Assembly (NCBI GenBank): GCA_943329105.2
Contig: CALQCP020000010.1
Coordinates: 1-25,934, forward strand
DNA length: 25,934 nucleotides
Source of the DNA: Chitinophaga pinensis
Lineage (GTDB): Bacteria > Planctomycetota > Phycisphaerae > Phycisphaerales > SM1A02
Direction: 5' to 3'
In this document: positions 1 through 7,477 of the stretch, one piece after another
How the letters are laid out: the number at the start of each line of letters is the position of its first letter
How positions within the stretch are numbered: the stretch's first letter is position 1
The notes under the pieces: generated by a model
The model's database searches: none
What the model was told of the DNA's origin: nothing
Seen by the model: the letters and a program-made list of their open reading frames with translations, nothing else
Position numbers and translations under genes: made by a program

Positions 1-537
1 GTGCACCGCGGCTGGACCGATCGACCCGACATCAGTGCTGATCTTGCTGCACTCGCGCGCACTCCAACCGCTGTTGTCAGCGCCGGAGCAAAGAGCATTC
101 TTGATCTTCCTGCAACCGTGGAAGCACTTGATTCCTTGGGCGTTCCCGTGATCGGCCTTGGCACTCGAGTGTTCCCGCGCTTCATTTCGCAAGGAAACGA
201 TTCGCTAGGAGTGTCAGCACACGCGCGTGATGCTGCGGAAGTCGCTGCTATCTGCACCGCGCACTGGCAGTTTGCGCCGCACGTCGGTGCACTCATTGCG
301 AATCCACCACCCGCGCAGTGGGCGATTCCCGCTGATGAAGTCGAAACCACCATCGCCACCGCGCTGATTGAAGCAGCCCGCGCAGGTATTCGCGGCGCGG
401 CAGTCACGCCATTCCTTCTCGACCGCGTGCAACGCGCCACTGCAGGACGAACCGTCGATGTCAATGTTGCCGTCCTTGAGTCGAATGCGCGCGTGGGCGC
501 CGCCATCGCTGTGGAACTGGCCTCCATCCGCCGTTAA
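1..537 (+). CDS. psuG: Pseudouridine-5'-phosphate glycosidase, C-terminal part (5' end outside window)
   Basis: The reading frame is open from base 1 to a TAA at 535-537, and 178 residues are visible. The text fits the C-terminal half of the PsuG/YeiN family, which reversibly splits pseudouridine 5'-phosphate into uracil and ribose 5-phosphate during pseudouridine breakdown. Diagnostic pieces are HRG near the start, DISADL followed by the SAGAKSILDL segment (the family lysine thought to form the Schiff base lies in this stretch), GVPVIGLGT, the LIANPPP loop, and GIRGAAVTPFLL with VAVLESNARVG near the end. Family members are about 300 residues, so roughly the first 40% lies upstream of the window. 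The GTG at base 1 is simply the window edge and should not be read as the start. A 200-base gap follows before rho, so the two are probably not co-transcribed. The family call is strong; substrate is by homology only. Confidence 0.9.
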   Translation: MHRGWTDRPDISADLAALARTPTAVVSAGAKSILDLPATVEALDSLGVPVIGLGTRVFPRFISQGNDSLGVSAHARDAAEVAAICTAHWQFAPHVGALIANPPPAQWAIPADEVETTIATALIEAARAGIRGAAVTPFLLDRVQRATAGRTVDVNVAVLESNARVGAAIAVELASIRR

Positions 538-737
538 CCTGCGCAATCGGCAAGTTCTGCTAGGAATTTCTCTGATTTCTACAAATCGGGTCGTTTACTG
601 AGTTACCATATATGCGTTGCCCTTTCCAAGAGCGACAACCAAGCACAACCCGGAACGGTGGTAAGGCCCTTCGAGGTCCCCCCCACACAACCCGTTGGGA
701 TGCACATGCATCGCCGGCCCGGAGCGAGGAATAATTG
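538..737 (+). other. Intergenic region upstream of rho (probable promoter and long leader)
   Basis: This 200-base gap holds no gene. It is AT-richer around 555-615, where a promoter would be expected, and becomes GC-rich and C-rich (run of C at 678-684) towards rho. A purine-rich ribosome site GAGGA lies at 726-730, seven bases before the ATG at 738. No clear -35/-10 pair could be assigned. In many bacteria rho has a long leader through which it autoregulates; that is an inference here. Confidence 0.4.
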
Positions 738-1853
738 ATGACAGTTGTAAGCGGGATCCTGGAGGCCATGAAAGGCTCATCCGAGGGTCGAATCAGGCAG
801 TTTTCAGACGGACTCGTTGAGCGCGAGGATGACCCAGTCGTCCTCCCGGACTTCATGCAGCGCAATGGCGTCGCGCCCGGCGCGGAGATCACTGTTGAAG
901 TTGAAGAGCGCCAATCACGGCGCACTCAGCGCATGCATATGGTGGCAAGCAAGTTGGTGGCCATCGAGGGCATGACCCCCGAGGACTATCGCAAGCGGAA
1001 GAATTTCAGCGAACTCACCGCGCTCGATCCGCAGCCGCGCATCTCACTTGAGCATCGTGGCTGTCCACCCGCATGCCGGCTCATCGACATGTTCTGCCCG
1101 ATCGGATTCGGAACCCGCGGCCTGATCGTTGCTCCACCCAAGGCTGGCAAGACCATTCTCTTGCAGAACATCGCCTTTGGAATCAAACATAATCACCCGG
1201 AAATTGAGCTCATTGCCCTGCTTATTGATGAGCGCCCCGAAGAAGTGACGGATTTCCGTCGCAATGTTCCGGCGCATGTCCTTGCCTCGAGTAATGACGA
1301 AGATCTTGACCGCCACTTGGCGCTCGGACAGTTTGCCATCGAGCGTGCCAAACGCATGGTGGAGGCTGGCCGCGATGTCGTGGTGCTGCTTGACAGCCTC
1401 ACGAGGCTCGGACGAGCGTTCAACAATTCGCGCCGCTACGGCAGTTCGGGCCGGACCATGTCGGGCGGCGTGGATAGCCGCGCGCTCGAAGTGCCCAAGC
1501 AACTCTTCGGCGCCGCTCGCAAGTGTGAAGAAGGCGGAAGCCTGACCATTATCGCCACCTGCCTGGTGGACACCGGAAGCCGTGCGGATCAGGTGATCTT
1601 TGAGGAATTCAAGGGCACTGGCAACATGGAACTGATCTTGGATCGAACCATCGCTGAGCGGCGGATCTTCCCGGCCATCAACCTCGCGCAGAGCGGTACG
1701 CGCAAGGAACACCTCCTGATGCCCGAACGCGAACTCAAGACCATTACTGCCCTCCGACGCCGGCTCCTCAACGCCCCGCCGCACGTGCAGATGGAGCAAT
1801 TACTTGGGGCACTCAATCGATTCCCTGCCAATGAAGACATGCTGAAGGGGTAA
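738..1853 (+). CDS. rho: Transcription termination factor Rho (short N-terminus)
   Basis: Hexameric RNA-dependent ATPase/helicase that ends transcription of untranslated RNA. The ATPase core is complete: in the 371-residue protein the P-loop APPKAGKT is at about 132-139, LLIDERPEEVTDF follows, the Walker B strand VVVLLD ends near 219, the Q/R-loop segment SGRTMSGGVD is near 237-246, and the GTRKEHLL arginine-finger region is near 320. E. coli Rho has about 419 residues; this one lacks the N-terminal helix bundle. The cold-shock-like RNA-binding domain is divergent: the aromatic DGFGFLR-type strand is not recognisable, and its place is taken by a charged segment (GSSEGRIRQF). ATG 738 was chosen over an in-frame TTG at 735 because GAGGA at 726-730 is seven bases away. 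The identity is secure; how this protein contacts RNA is less clear. Confidence 0.97.
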   Translation: MTVVSGILEAMKGSSEGRIRQFSDGLVEREDDPVVLPDFMQRNGVAPGAEITVEVEERQSRRTQRMHMVASKLVAIEGMTPEDYRKRKNFSELTALDPQPRISLEHRGCPPACRLIDMFCPIGFGTRGLIVAPPKAGKTILLQNIAFGIKHNHPEIELIALLIDERPEEVTDFRRNVPAHVLASSNDEDLDRHLALGQFAIERAKRMVEAGRDVVVLLDSLTRLGRAFNNSRRYGSSGRTMSGGVDSRALEVPKQLFGAARKCEEGGSLTIIATCLVDTGSRADQVIFEEFKGTGNMELILDRTIAERRIFPAINLAQSGTRKEHLLMPERELKTITALRRRLLNAPPHVQMEQLLGALNRFPANEDMLKG

Positions 1854-1967
1854 GTAAGGGGGCATCGCGCCGCCGATCGACACGCCGCTGGGCGTCGTTC
1901 GCAGGGCGTAAAGCCTGACTGTCAGTACACGCCATGCGAGCACGCATCATGTACCCTTTGCCGCAGC

Positions 1968-3281
1968 ATGGCTGAAGCAACCGGATACTCAAACAGCGTG
2001 CGCGCAGGCGCATTTCTCATCACCTCCGCTTTAGTGGGATTGGTGGTCATACTTATCCTTTCCAAGTCCGCGCTCTTCACGCGCAAGTCGGACTACCTGG
2101 TGCGATTCACCATGGACGAAGGGGTCGCTGGGCTTGATGCCGGCGCCGAGGTCCGTGTCAGCGGCCTGAAGGTCGGCCGCGTGGTCCGCATCGAGCAGCG
2201 ATTTGAGGCCGAAGAAATTCTGGTCCACATTCAGATGAACGCGGACATCACACTCTTCAAGGATGCGCAAGTTGTCCGCTCACAGCCCCTGCTTGGCAAT
2301 TACTCGTGGTTGAATTTCTCCAACCTTGGCTCCAAGGCGAAGGGCAAGCTTGAGCCGGGCGAAATGATTGATGCCAAGACCAGTGGCGGTCTGCTGGCCA
2401 CCATCGTCGGCCCACAAAATGCCGGACGCACCACGGAAATGTTCACCAACATGGTGGCGTTCACTGCCAGCCTTGATGACTTTGCGCGCGTGCAATATCC
2501 AAAGTCCGTCGTCCCCATGCTCGACGATGCCGCGACCGCAGTTGCAACGTTGCGCAAGGACTACGAAGGATGGCGCGGCGATATCACTTCAAGCCTGAAG
2601 GATGCATCGCTATCCATGAAGAAACTTGACACGTCGATGGATGATGCCGTGGTCACCGTGAAGGAAGCACGCCTTGCCATGGAGCACTTCCGCGAAGTGA
2701 ATATCAAGCAGATCGATGCACTCTTGACGGATGCGCAGGCTGGTACTGAGCGGTTTGCGAACGCGATGGAGAACTTGGATATTGAACTCACCGCACGCAT
2801 TCCAGACCTGCGCGCGATGATGTGGGACCTTCGCCAATCCGCTACGCAAGTCAAACTTGCCACCATGGAAGTGCGACGCAGCCCGTGGAAGTTGCTGTAT
2901 CGCCCCAGCGGCGACGAACTTGCGCGCGAGAATCTGTATGAATCCGCGCGAGCCTTTGCGATCGCCAGCTCAGACCTCCGCGTGACTGGTGAAACGCTGC
3001 GCGCCACGCTTGATGACACACCGGAGCGTTTCAGTTCTGATCCAAAGTTCCGCGAGACACTGCGCACCCAGGTACTGCAGTCTGTTGAGCGCTACGAGAT
3101 TGCTCAGAAGCGCCTCTTTGATGTCCTGCAAGCTGACTTCAAGGGTCAAGAGATGCCGACGGACGACGCCACTGTGCAGCCTCCGATGGTGCTACCACCC
3201 AAGGATGTTGCTACGCAGAACGCCACCCCCAAGGCAGCGCCTGCGGCAACTCCAGTAGCGGTTCCAGCCAACTCGCAGTAA
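1968..3281 (+). CDS. MCE/MlaD-domain protein, first of a pair
   Basis: A 437-residue protein with one N-terminal membrane helix (about residues 13-32) and then an MCE (MlaD) domain at about 43-138. That domain contains the GLDAGAEVRVSGLKVGRV stretch typical of the fold. The remaining two thirds is helical and rich in A, E, L and R, with repeated heptad-like segments (for example about 160-290), followed by an Ala/Pro-rich tail (about 400-437). MCE proteins form hexameric rings or tubes that pass lipids between membranes, usually with an MlaE permease and MlaF ATPase. None of those partners is next door, since the upstream gene is rho. The start ATG 1968 has no good ribosome site; TACCCT lies 10 bases upstream. 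A homologous gene follows at 3336, 54 bases downstream, and the two probably act together. Confidence 0.85.
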   Translation: MAEATGYSNSVRAGAFLITSALVGLVVILILSKSALFTRKSDYLVRFTMDEGVAGLDAGAEVRVSGLKVGRVVRIEQRFEAEEILVHIQMNADITLFKDAQVVRSQPLLGNYSWLNFSNLGSKAKGKLEPGEMIDAKTSGGLLATIVGPQNAGRTTEMFTNMVAFTASLDDFARVQYPKSVVPMLDDAATAVATLRKDYEGWRGDITSSLKDASLSMKKLDTSMDDAVVTVKEARLAMEHFREVNIKQIDALLTDAQAGTERFANAMENLDIELTARIPDLRAMMWDLRQSATQVKLATMEVRRSPWKLLYRPSGDELARENLYESARAFAIASSDLRVTGETLRATLDDTPERFSSDPKFRETLRTQVLQSVERYEIAQKRLFDVLQADFKGQEMPTDDATVQPPMVLPPKDVATQNATPKAAPAATPVAVPANSQ

Positions 3282-3335
3282 TTCACGCGCTCACATCGGC
3301 CCTCACTCATCAGCGGGTCGGATGACACCATCACA

Positions 3336-4634
3336 GTGCAAGCGGAACGCAACAACATCCGAGCCGGCATCCTGACGCTGACCTGCGTGGGACTGTTCAC
3401 TGCGGCGATTTACGGTTGGCTCGCGTGGTCGCATTCCACACAGGTGCGCTATGTGGTTCGATTTAGCGCCGATCAAGGGGTCTACGGGCTGAGCACGGGC
3501 ACTCCGGTATGGATCGGTGGAATGAAGAAGGGAAGCATTGAGTCGATCACTCCCCGTTTCACCAATGAAACGCTGATTGGCTATGAAATCGTGCTCTTGG
3601 TGGAAGCCGGCATTCCGATTACCTCGAGCGTGCGCTGCGAGGCATCCGAAGCAGGTATCAACGGCGAAGCGATACTTGAACTTCGCGGACTCGGTGGCCA
3701 ACAGAAGAACCGGAATGGGCAGTCCGGTGCGAATGCACAACCATTGCTCGCTGCTGGATCGGAAATCACTGGGACGTCACCGCCGCAGTATCGGGGGTTC
3801 TTCGGTGCCCCGATGTCTCAGTCCGTCCGCGAATTGTTGGCCATTTGGAACCCGGAACACCCCACCGCGGACTCCCTCAGCAATCGCCTGCAAGCGATCA
3901 CCGAAGACGCTCCCATGCGCGTGAAGAAATCCCGAACCGAAGTCGCCGCGCTCTCGGAGCGAGCCGCGCCCGATTTCAAGCGCTGGAAGGCTGACTATGC
4001 CATCGCGCGCGATCAAGCAACCGCCGCATTCGCGAAACTCGGCTCCACGCAATCCAACGCTCCAGCCACTCCTCCCGATGGCGATGCCCCAGAGCAAGTC
4101 CTGTCGCTCGTTCGCACTGCTCGAGCCGAAGCCGACACGCTGCCACGCATCGACAGCCATCGCCTGAAGAACTTCGCAGATACCCTCGACCGCGCCGTCA
4201 AATCCATCAAGGAGCTTGGTGAGCAGACCGGCTCACTGCGCGGCAGCATGACCTCGGCGGATCATTCATTCGGTCGAGGCGCTGCTGATTTCTCAATCGC
4301 GTCACAGGAACTTGACGCCGCAGGGCGAGAAGTCATGTGGCAACCATGGCTGCTCCTTGGTGGCGGCGCCGAAGACGTCGGATCTGAACGGATCGATGTT
4401 GCGAATCGCGAGATTGTCCGCCAATACACCGCTGCCGCAGTGGAGCACCAGTTCGCAATGAAAGGCATTGAGGACACGCTCCGCCGTGATGGCGAACTAC
4501 TGAACACGGTTCCCGGTCTGGCGGAGCTCCTGCGCACCCGGCTCGACTCCGCCACTGCCATCTTTGAAGCAGAGACCAAGCGGATGGAGAATCTGATCAT
4601 CGGACCGCCGAGCAACAAGAAGCCCAGCAAGTAA
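3336..4634 (+). CDS. MCE/MlaD-domain protein, second of a pair
   Basis: A 432-residue protein with the same plan as its upstream neighbour. It has a membrane helix at about 11-30, an MCE domain at about 37-120 (SADQGVYGLSTGTPVWIGG, then SEAGINGEAILELRG), and a long helical C-terminal part. Both proteins carry a PW-x-LL motif in that helical part (SPWKLLY in the first, QPWLLLG here) followed by a long helix, which supports an old duplication. GTG 3336 is taken as the start because it sits just before the polar N-terminus and the membrane helix; no strong ribosome site is visible. It is probably co-transcribed with 1968-3281 and may form a mixed or paired lipid-transfer assembly, but the sequence does not show the partners. 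A hairpin lies beyond the stop at 4699-4728. Confidence 0.82.
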   Translation: MQAERNNIRAGILTLTCVGLFTAAIYGWLAWSHSTQVRYVVRFSADQGVYGLSTGTPVWIGGMKKGSIESITPRFTNETLIGYEIVLLVEAGIPITSSVRCEASEAGINGEAILELRGLGGQQKNRNGQSGANAQPLLAAGSEITGTSPPQYRGFFGAPMSQSVRELLAIWNPEHPTADSLSNRLQAITEDAPMRVKKSRTEVAALSERAAPDFKRWKADYAIARDQATAAFAKLGSTQSNAPATPPDGDAPEQVLSLVRTARAEADTLPRIDSHRLKNFADTLDRAVKSIKELGEQTGSLRGSMTSADHSFGRGAADFSIASQELDAAGREVMWQPWLLLGGGAEDVGSERIDVANREIVRQYTAAAVEHQFAMKGIEDTLRRDGELLNTVPGLAELLRTRLDSATAIFEAETKRMENLIIGPPSNKKPSK

Positions 4635-4698
4635 CGCGCGCCGTCCCCTGGGTGACGCGGATCGACCCTTGAGCAAACCGAAGCGCCGCCTCAATGAC

Positions 4699-4728
4699 GC
4701 GGGACGCCCCCTTGAAGGGACGTCCCGC
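4699..4728. terminator. Hairpin between convergent mce2 and murA genes
   Basis: Arms GCGGGACGCCCC (4699-4710) and GGGACGTCCCGC (4717-4728) pair over 12 positions with one mismatch around the loop CTTGAA. There is no T-run on either side, so it is a terminator-like stem rather than a classic intrinsic terminator. It lies between two genes that converge, so it could serve both. Confidence 0.55.
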
Positions 4729-4753
4729 GAGAAAAGGGCAGTATTCGGAAGTA

Positions 4754-4795
4754 ACTCAGTTACCTTCAGCCTTCACTCAGTTGCCTTCGGCCTTC
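4754..4795. repeat. 21-base tandem duplication across the murA stop codon
   Basis: Bases 4754-4774 and 4775-4795 are two adjacent 21-base copies differing at two positions (A/G at 4762/4783 and 4768/4789). On the minus strand the left copy re-encodes the last residues KAEGN and a second in-frame TGA directly after the real murA stop. Confidence 0.85.
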
Positions 4796-6174
4796 GCCAA
4801 CGGCTCCTGCGCTGCACGCGATGTCAGACCGGCACCACGGATCGATGGAAGCATCGCCGGCACCGCATCCTCTGCAGGCTCGGCCTTGGTCTCCTTGCAA
4901 CGCTCAATATCCGCGCCCAACGAAGCCAGCACGCGCTCCATCCCCGAGTATCCACGATCGAGGTGGTAGACGCGGCTGATCGTGGTCTCGCCCTCAGCGG
5001 CGAGTGCCGCCAAGACCAAGCACGCGCTCGCACGCAAGTCACTGGCCATCACTGGCGCGCCGTGCAGGTGACGCACGCCAGAGATCACCGCAGTCGATCC
5101 CTGGCGATACACCTGTGCGCCCATACGTGAGAGTTCAGCAACATGCAAGAATCGCTCGGTGTAGATCTTCTCAGTGATGATCGAGTTACCGTCAGCGATG
5201 GAAAGCAAGGCCATGAACTGCGCCTGCAAATCAGTCGGGAATCCAGGGTGCGGCTGCGTGGTAATGATGGTTGGTCGCAACACACGGTTGGATGAAATGC
5301 GCACGCTGCAACGAGCATCCTCATCATTCGGATTCACCTTCGTCACATGAACGCCCACCTCCTCAAGGTGGTTCACTGCCGCAAGCAAACTGTCATACGG
5401 GAAGTCATCAATCGTGACATCGCCGTTGGTCATGGCTGCTGCAATGGCGTAGGTACCAGCCACAATGCGGTCGGGCATCACGCGATGTTCGCAGCCACCA
5501 AGCGCCTCAACACCATCAATGATGATGCGGGGCGAACCAGCGCCGCGAATCTTGGCACCCATGCGGTTGAGCATGTTGGCCAAGTCCACAATCTCTGGCT
5601 CACATGCTGCACTTTCAATGACCGTGCGACCTTCAGCAAGCGTTGCTGCACTCATCACGTTGGCGGTGCCCAACACCGTTGGTCCATTCGGTCCACCAAG
5701 GAAGATGGTTGCACCCTTGAGACGGTCACAGGTAGCAATGATGTTGCCGCCATCCATCTCAATCTTGGCGCCGAGCTTGGCGAGACCCTTCAGATGCAAA
5801 TCGATTGGTCGCGTTCCGAACGCACATCCGCCCGGCATACTGATCACCGCACGTCCACGTCGCGCCAGCATCGGCCCAAGGACGCAGATAGAAGCGCGCA
5901 TCGTCTTCACGATCTCATAGGGCGTCTCAACGCAGGACTCATCGCTGGTGTGCAGCGTGATGGTGTCGTCATCACCGAAGTGAATGGCCACACCCAATCG
6001 CTCCAGGAGCGACCCCAGGTTCTTGATGTCAGCCAGCGGGCCGACATTGGTCAATTTGACCCGTCCCGTGGTAAGGAGCGATGCAGCCATCAGCGGCAGA
6101 GCCGCGTTTTTGGCGCCTTCGACGGAGATGCGACCGTTTAATCTGCGGCCGCCTTGAATGCGGAAGTAATCCAT
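4777..6174 (-). CDS. murA: UDP-N-acetylglucosamine 1-carboxyvinyltransferase MurA
   Basis: First committed enzyme of peptidoglycan synthesis: it transfers enolpyruvate from PEP to UDP-GlcNAc in the cytoplasm. The protein of 465 residues has the AKNAALP motif with Lys22 and the catalytic cysteine in PGGCAFGTRPIDLH (Cys117, the fosfomycin target residue). It also has the PHPGFPTDLQAQ segment with Asp315 and HLDRGY near 404-409. The two-domain inside-out barrel is complete by about residue 427. A further tail of about 38 residues, rich in A, E and P, is extra relative to E. coli MurA (419 residues). ATG 6174 is used because the protein then begins MDYFRIQGG as in homologues, and AGGGG sits eight bases upstream; an upstream in-frame ATG at 6213 would add 13 unsupported residues. 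It is divergent from a ferredoxin reductase gene, and the shared control region holds two inverted repeats. Confidence 0.97.
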   Translation of the reverse strand: MDYFRIQGGRRLNGRISVEGAKNAALPLMAASLLTTGRVKLTNVGPLADIKNLGSLLERLGVAIHFGDDDTITLHTSDESCVETPYEIVKTMRASICVLGPMLARRGRAVISMPGGCAFGTRPIDLHLKGLAKLGAKIEMDGGNIIATCDRLKGATIFLGGPNGPTVLGTANVMSAATLAEGRTVIESAACEPEIVDLANMLNRMGAKIRGAGSPRIIIDGVEALGGCEHRVMPDRIVAGTYAIAAAMTNGDVTIDDFPYDSLLAAVNHLEEVGVHVTKVNPNDEDARCSVRISSNRVLRPTIITTQPHPGFPTDLQAQFMALLSIADGNSIITEKIYTERFLHVAELSRMGAQVYRQGSTAVISGVRHLHGAPVMASDLRASACLVLAALAAEGETTISRVYHLDRGYSGMERVLASLGADIERCKETKAEPAEDAVPAMLPSIRGAGLTSRAAQEPLAKAEGN

Positions 6175-6193
6175 GGGAAATGCCCCTAAATAA

Positions 6194-6205
6194 CACCGAT
6201 CGGTG
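6194..6205. promoter_or_regulatory. Perfect 12-base palindrome in the murA / reductase divergent region
   Basis: CACCGATCGGTG is its own reverse complement. On the minus strand it lies between a TTGACT (6215-6210) that could be a -35 box for murA and an AT-rich TATTTA (6192-6187) that could be a weak -10. This is the position expected for an operator. No regulator is identified. Confidence 0.45.
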
Positions 6206-6225
6206 CGAGTCAATCCGTGACTCGC
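6205..6225. promoter_or_regulatory. 8-base inverted repeat with 5-base spacer in the murA / reductase divergent region
   Basis: Arms GCGAGTCA (6205-6212) and TGACTCGC (6218-6225) pair perfectly around ATCCG. The element abuts the palindrome at 6194-6205 (they share base 6205). The size and symmetry suit a dimeric DNA-binding protein; it could instead fold as a short RNA stem. Confidence 0.45.
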
Positions 6226-6296
6226 TTCTCTAAGACCAATCGGCGTTCCGCGTGGTCGACCCTCAATGATCGACGAGCCAATAAGATATCCAACTT

Positions 6297-7337
6297 ATGA
6301 GCACCGTGTCTGCCGCCAACGCCGGAACTGAAACCCCCCGCCTGCCCGGAGAGCCCATCCTGCCCGAGGCACGGATGCACATCGTTCTCCCCACCAGTCC
6401 AGTGGACGGAAAGGTGGTGCATTCGACACTCTGCACCAAGTCCAAGTCCGCGTCATTCGTTCGACACGTCTGCGTGGACGTCTCCGGTACACCGCTTGAA
6501 GGGTCATGGCTTGCCGGTCAATCGTTCGGCGTGGTTCCACCCGGAACCGATGGCAACGGCAAGCCCAACAAAGTTCGCCTGTACTCCATTGCCAGCCCCA
6601 GTTACGGAGAGGACGGATTCGGTAAGGTCCTCTCAACCACTTGCAAGCGCTTGCTTTCCGAACGCGAGCCGCAGACTGCCAAGGACGACCCCACCGACCA
6701 CCGCCTCTTTACCGGGATGTGCTCCAACTACGTCTGCGACCTGCGCGAGGGCGACGCCATTCCAGTGGCTGGCCCTGCAGGCAAGCGATTCATCCTGCCC
6801 ACCGACCGCAACGCCCACGACTACCTGTTGCTCGCCACCGGCACCGGTATCGCTCCTTTCCGTGGGTTCATTCATGAGCTGTTCGTTGGCCCGCCGGAGG
6901 GAAGCCCGCTGCACGCGGCGTGGCGTCCATGCACCTCCACCGTGCACCTGGTGATGGGAACGCCGTACACCAGCGATCTGATTTACGACGACTTCTTCCG
7001 CCACGTGGCCAAGCAACACCCCAATTTCACCTACCACACCGTGATTAGTCGAGAAATCCGCCTCGATGGCGGCAAGGGTGAGTACATCCACCACTACCTC
7101 GATCGCACCCTGCCCCAATTCGACCAGTTGCTGCGCAGCGAACGAACCCTCGCCTACATCTGCGGTCTCGCGGGCATGCAGGTTGGGGTGTTCCAAACAC
7201 TTGCGCAGCGCGGGCTGCACAGCGGTTACTTGGACATCCACGCCGAACTGGCGGGCATTCCACCCGCGGACTGGACTGCCGAGCAAGTCAAGCGGCGCGT
7301 TCATGCCACCCGGCGCTGCATGCTTGAGGTGTACTGA
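6297..7337 (+). CDS. Plant-type ferredoxin-NADP+ reductase
   Basis: FAD enzyme moving electrons between ferredoxin (or flavodoxin) and NADP(H). In the 346-residue protein the FAD-binding motif RLYSIAS is at 94-100. The GMCSNYVCDLREGD segment at about 140-153 closely follows the plant/cyanobacterial GVCSNFLCDL pattern. The nucleotide-binding GTGIAPFRGF is at about 182-191 and YICGLAGMQ at about 287-295. The chain ends in EVY, the terminal tyrosine that stacks on the flavin in photosynthetic-type enzymes. About 35 residues precede the FAD domain and look disordered. ATG 6297 lacks a ribosome site; TAAGAT is nine bases upstream, so the mRNA may be leaderless. It is divergent from murA. No ferredoxin gene is nearby, so the partner is unknown. 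BoxA-like oxygenase reductases are related but usually carry added iron-sulphur domains, which are absent here. Confidence 0.88.
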   Translation: MSTVSAANAGTETPRLPGEPILPEARMHIVLPTSPVDGKVVHSTLCTKSKSASFVRHVCVDVSGTPLEGSWLAGQSFGVVPPGTDGNGKPNKVRLYSIASPSYGEDGFGKVLSTTCKRLLSEREPQTAKDDPTDHRLFTGMCSNYVCDLREGDAIPVAGPAGKRFILPTDRNAHDYLLLATGTGIAPFRGFIHELFVGPPEGSPLHAAWRPCTSTVHLVMGTPYTSDLIYDDFFRHVAKQHPNFTYHTVISREIRLDGGKGEYIHHYLDRTLPQFDQLLRSERTLAYICGLAGMQVGVFQTLAQRGLHSGYLDIHAELAGIPPADWTAEQVKRRVHATRRCMLEVY

Positions 7338-7344
7338 GCCCGTT

Positions 7345-7396
7345 CCCGGACGCATCCCCGTCCTGAAAGTCGGTTCTGGCAGCGCCAGAGTCCGGG
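7345..7396 (+). other. Nested inverted repeats between reductase and TPR genes
   Basis: CCCGGAC (7345-7351) can pair with GTCCGGG (7390-7396). Inside is a hairpin TCTGGC (7375-7380) / GCCAGA (7384-7389), and an alternative stem GGACG (7348-7352) / CGTCC (7359-7363) competes with the outer one. No T-run follows, so it may be a Rho-type or structural 3' end of the reductase transcript, or part of the TPR leader. Confidence 0.35.
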
Positions 7397-7477
7397 ATGT
7401 CCGCGCCAACGCCGCAGAGTTCCAGCCCTTTGGACTTTCAATAGAGACATCAACGGAGACGGTGCTAGGATTTCCCT

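Noticed and set aside
5347..6141. 264-codon plus-strand frame opposite murA
   Set aside because: It is the antisense shadow of a strongly conserved gene and has no protein-like features.
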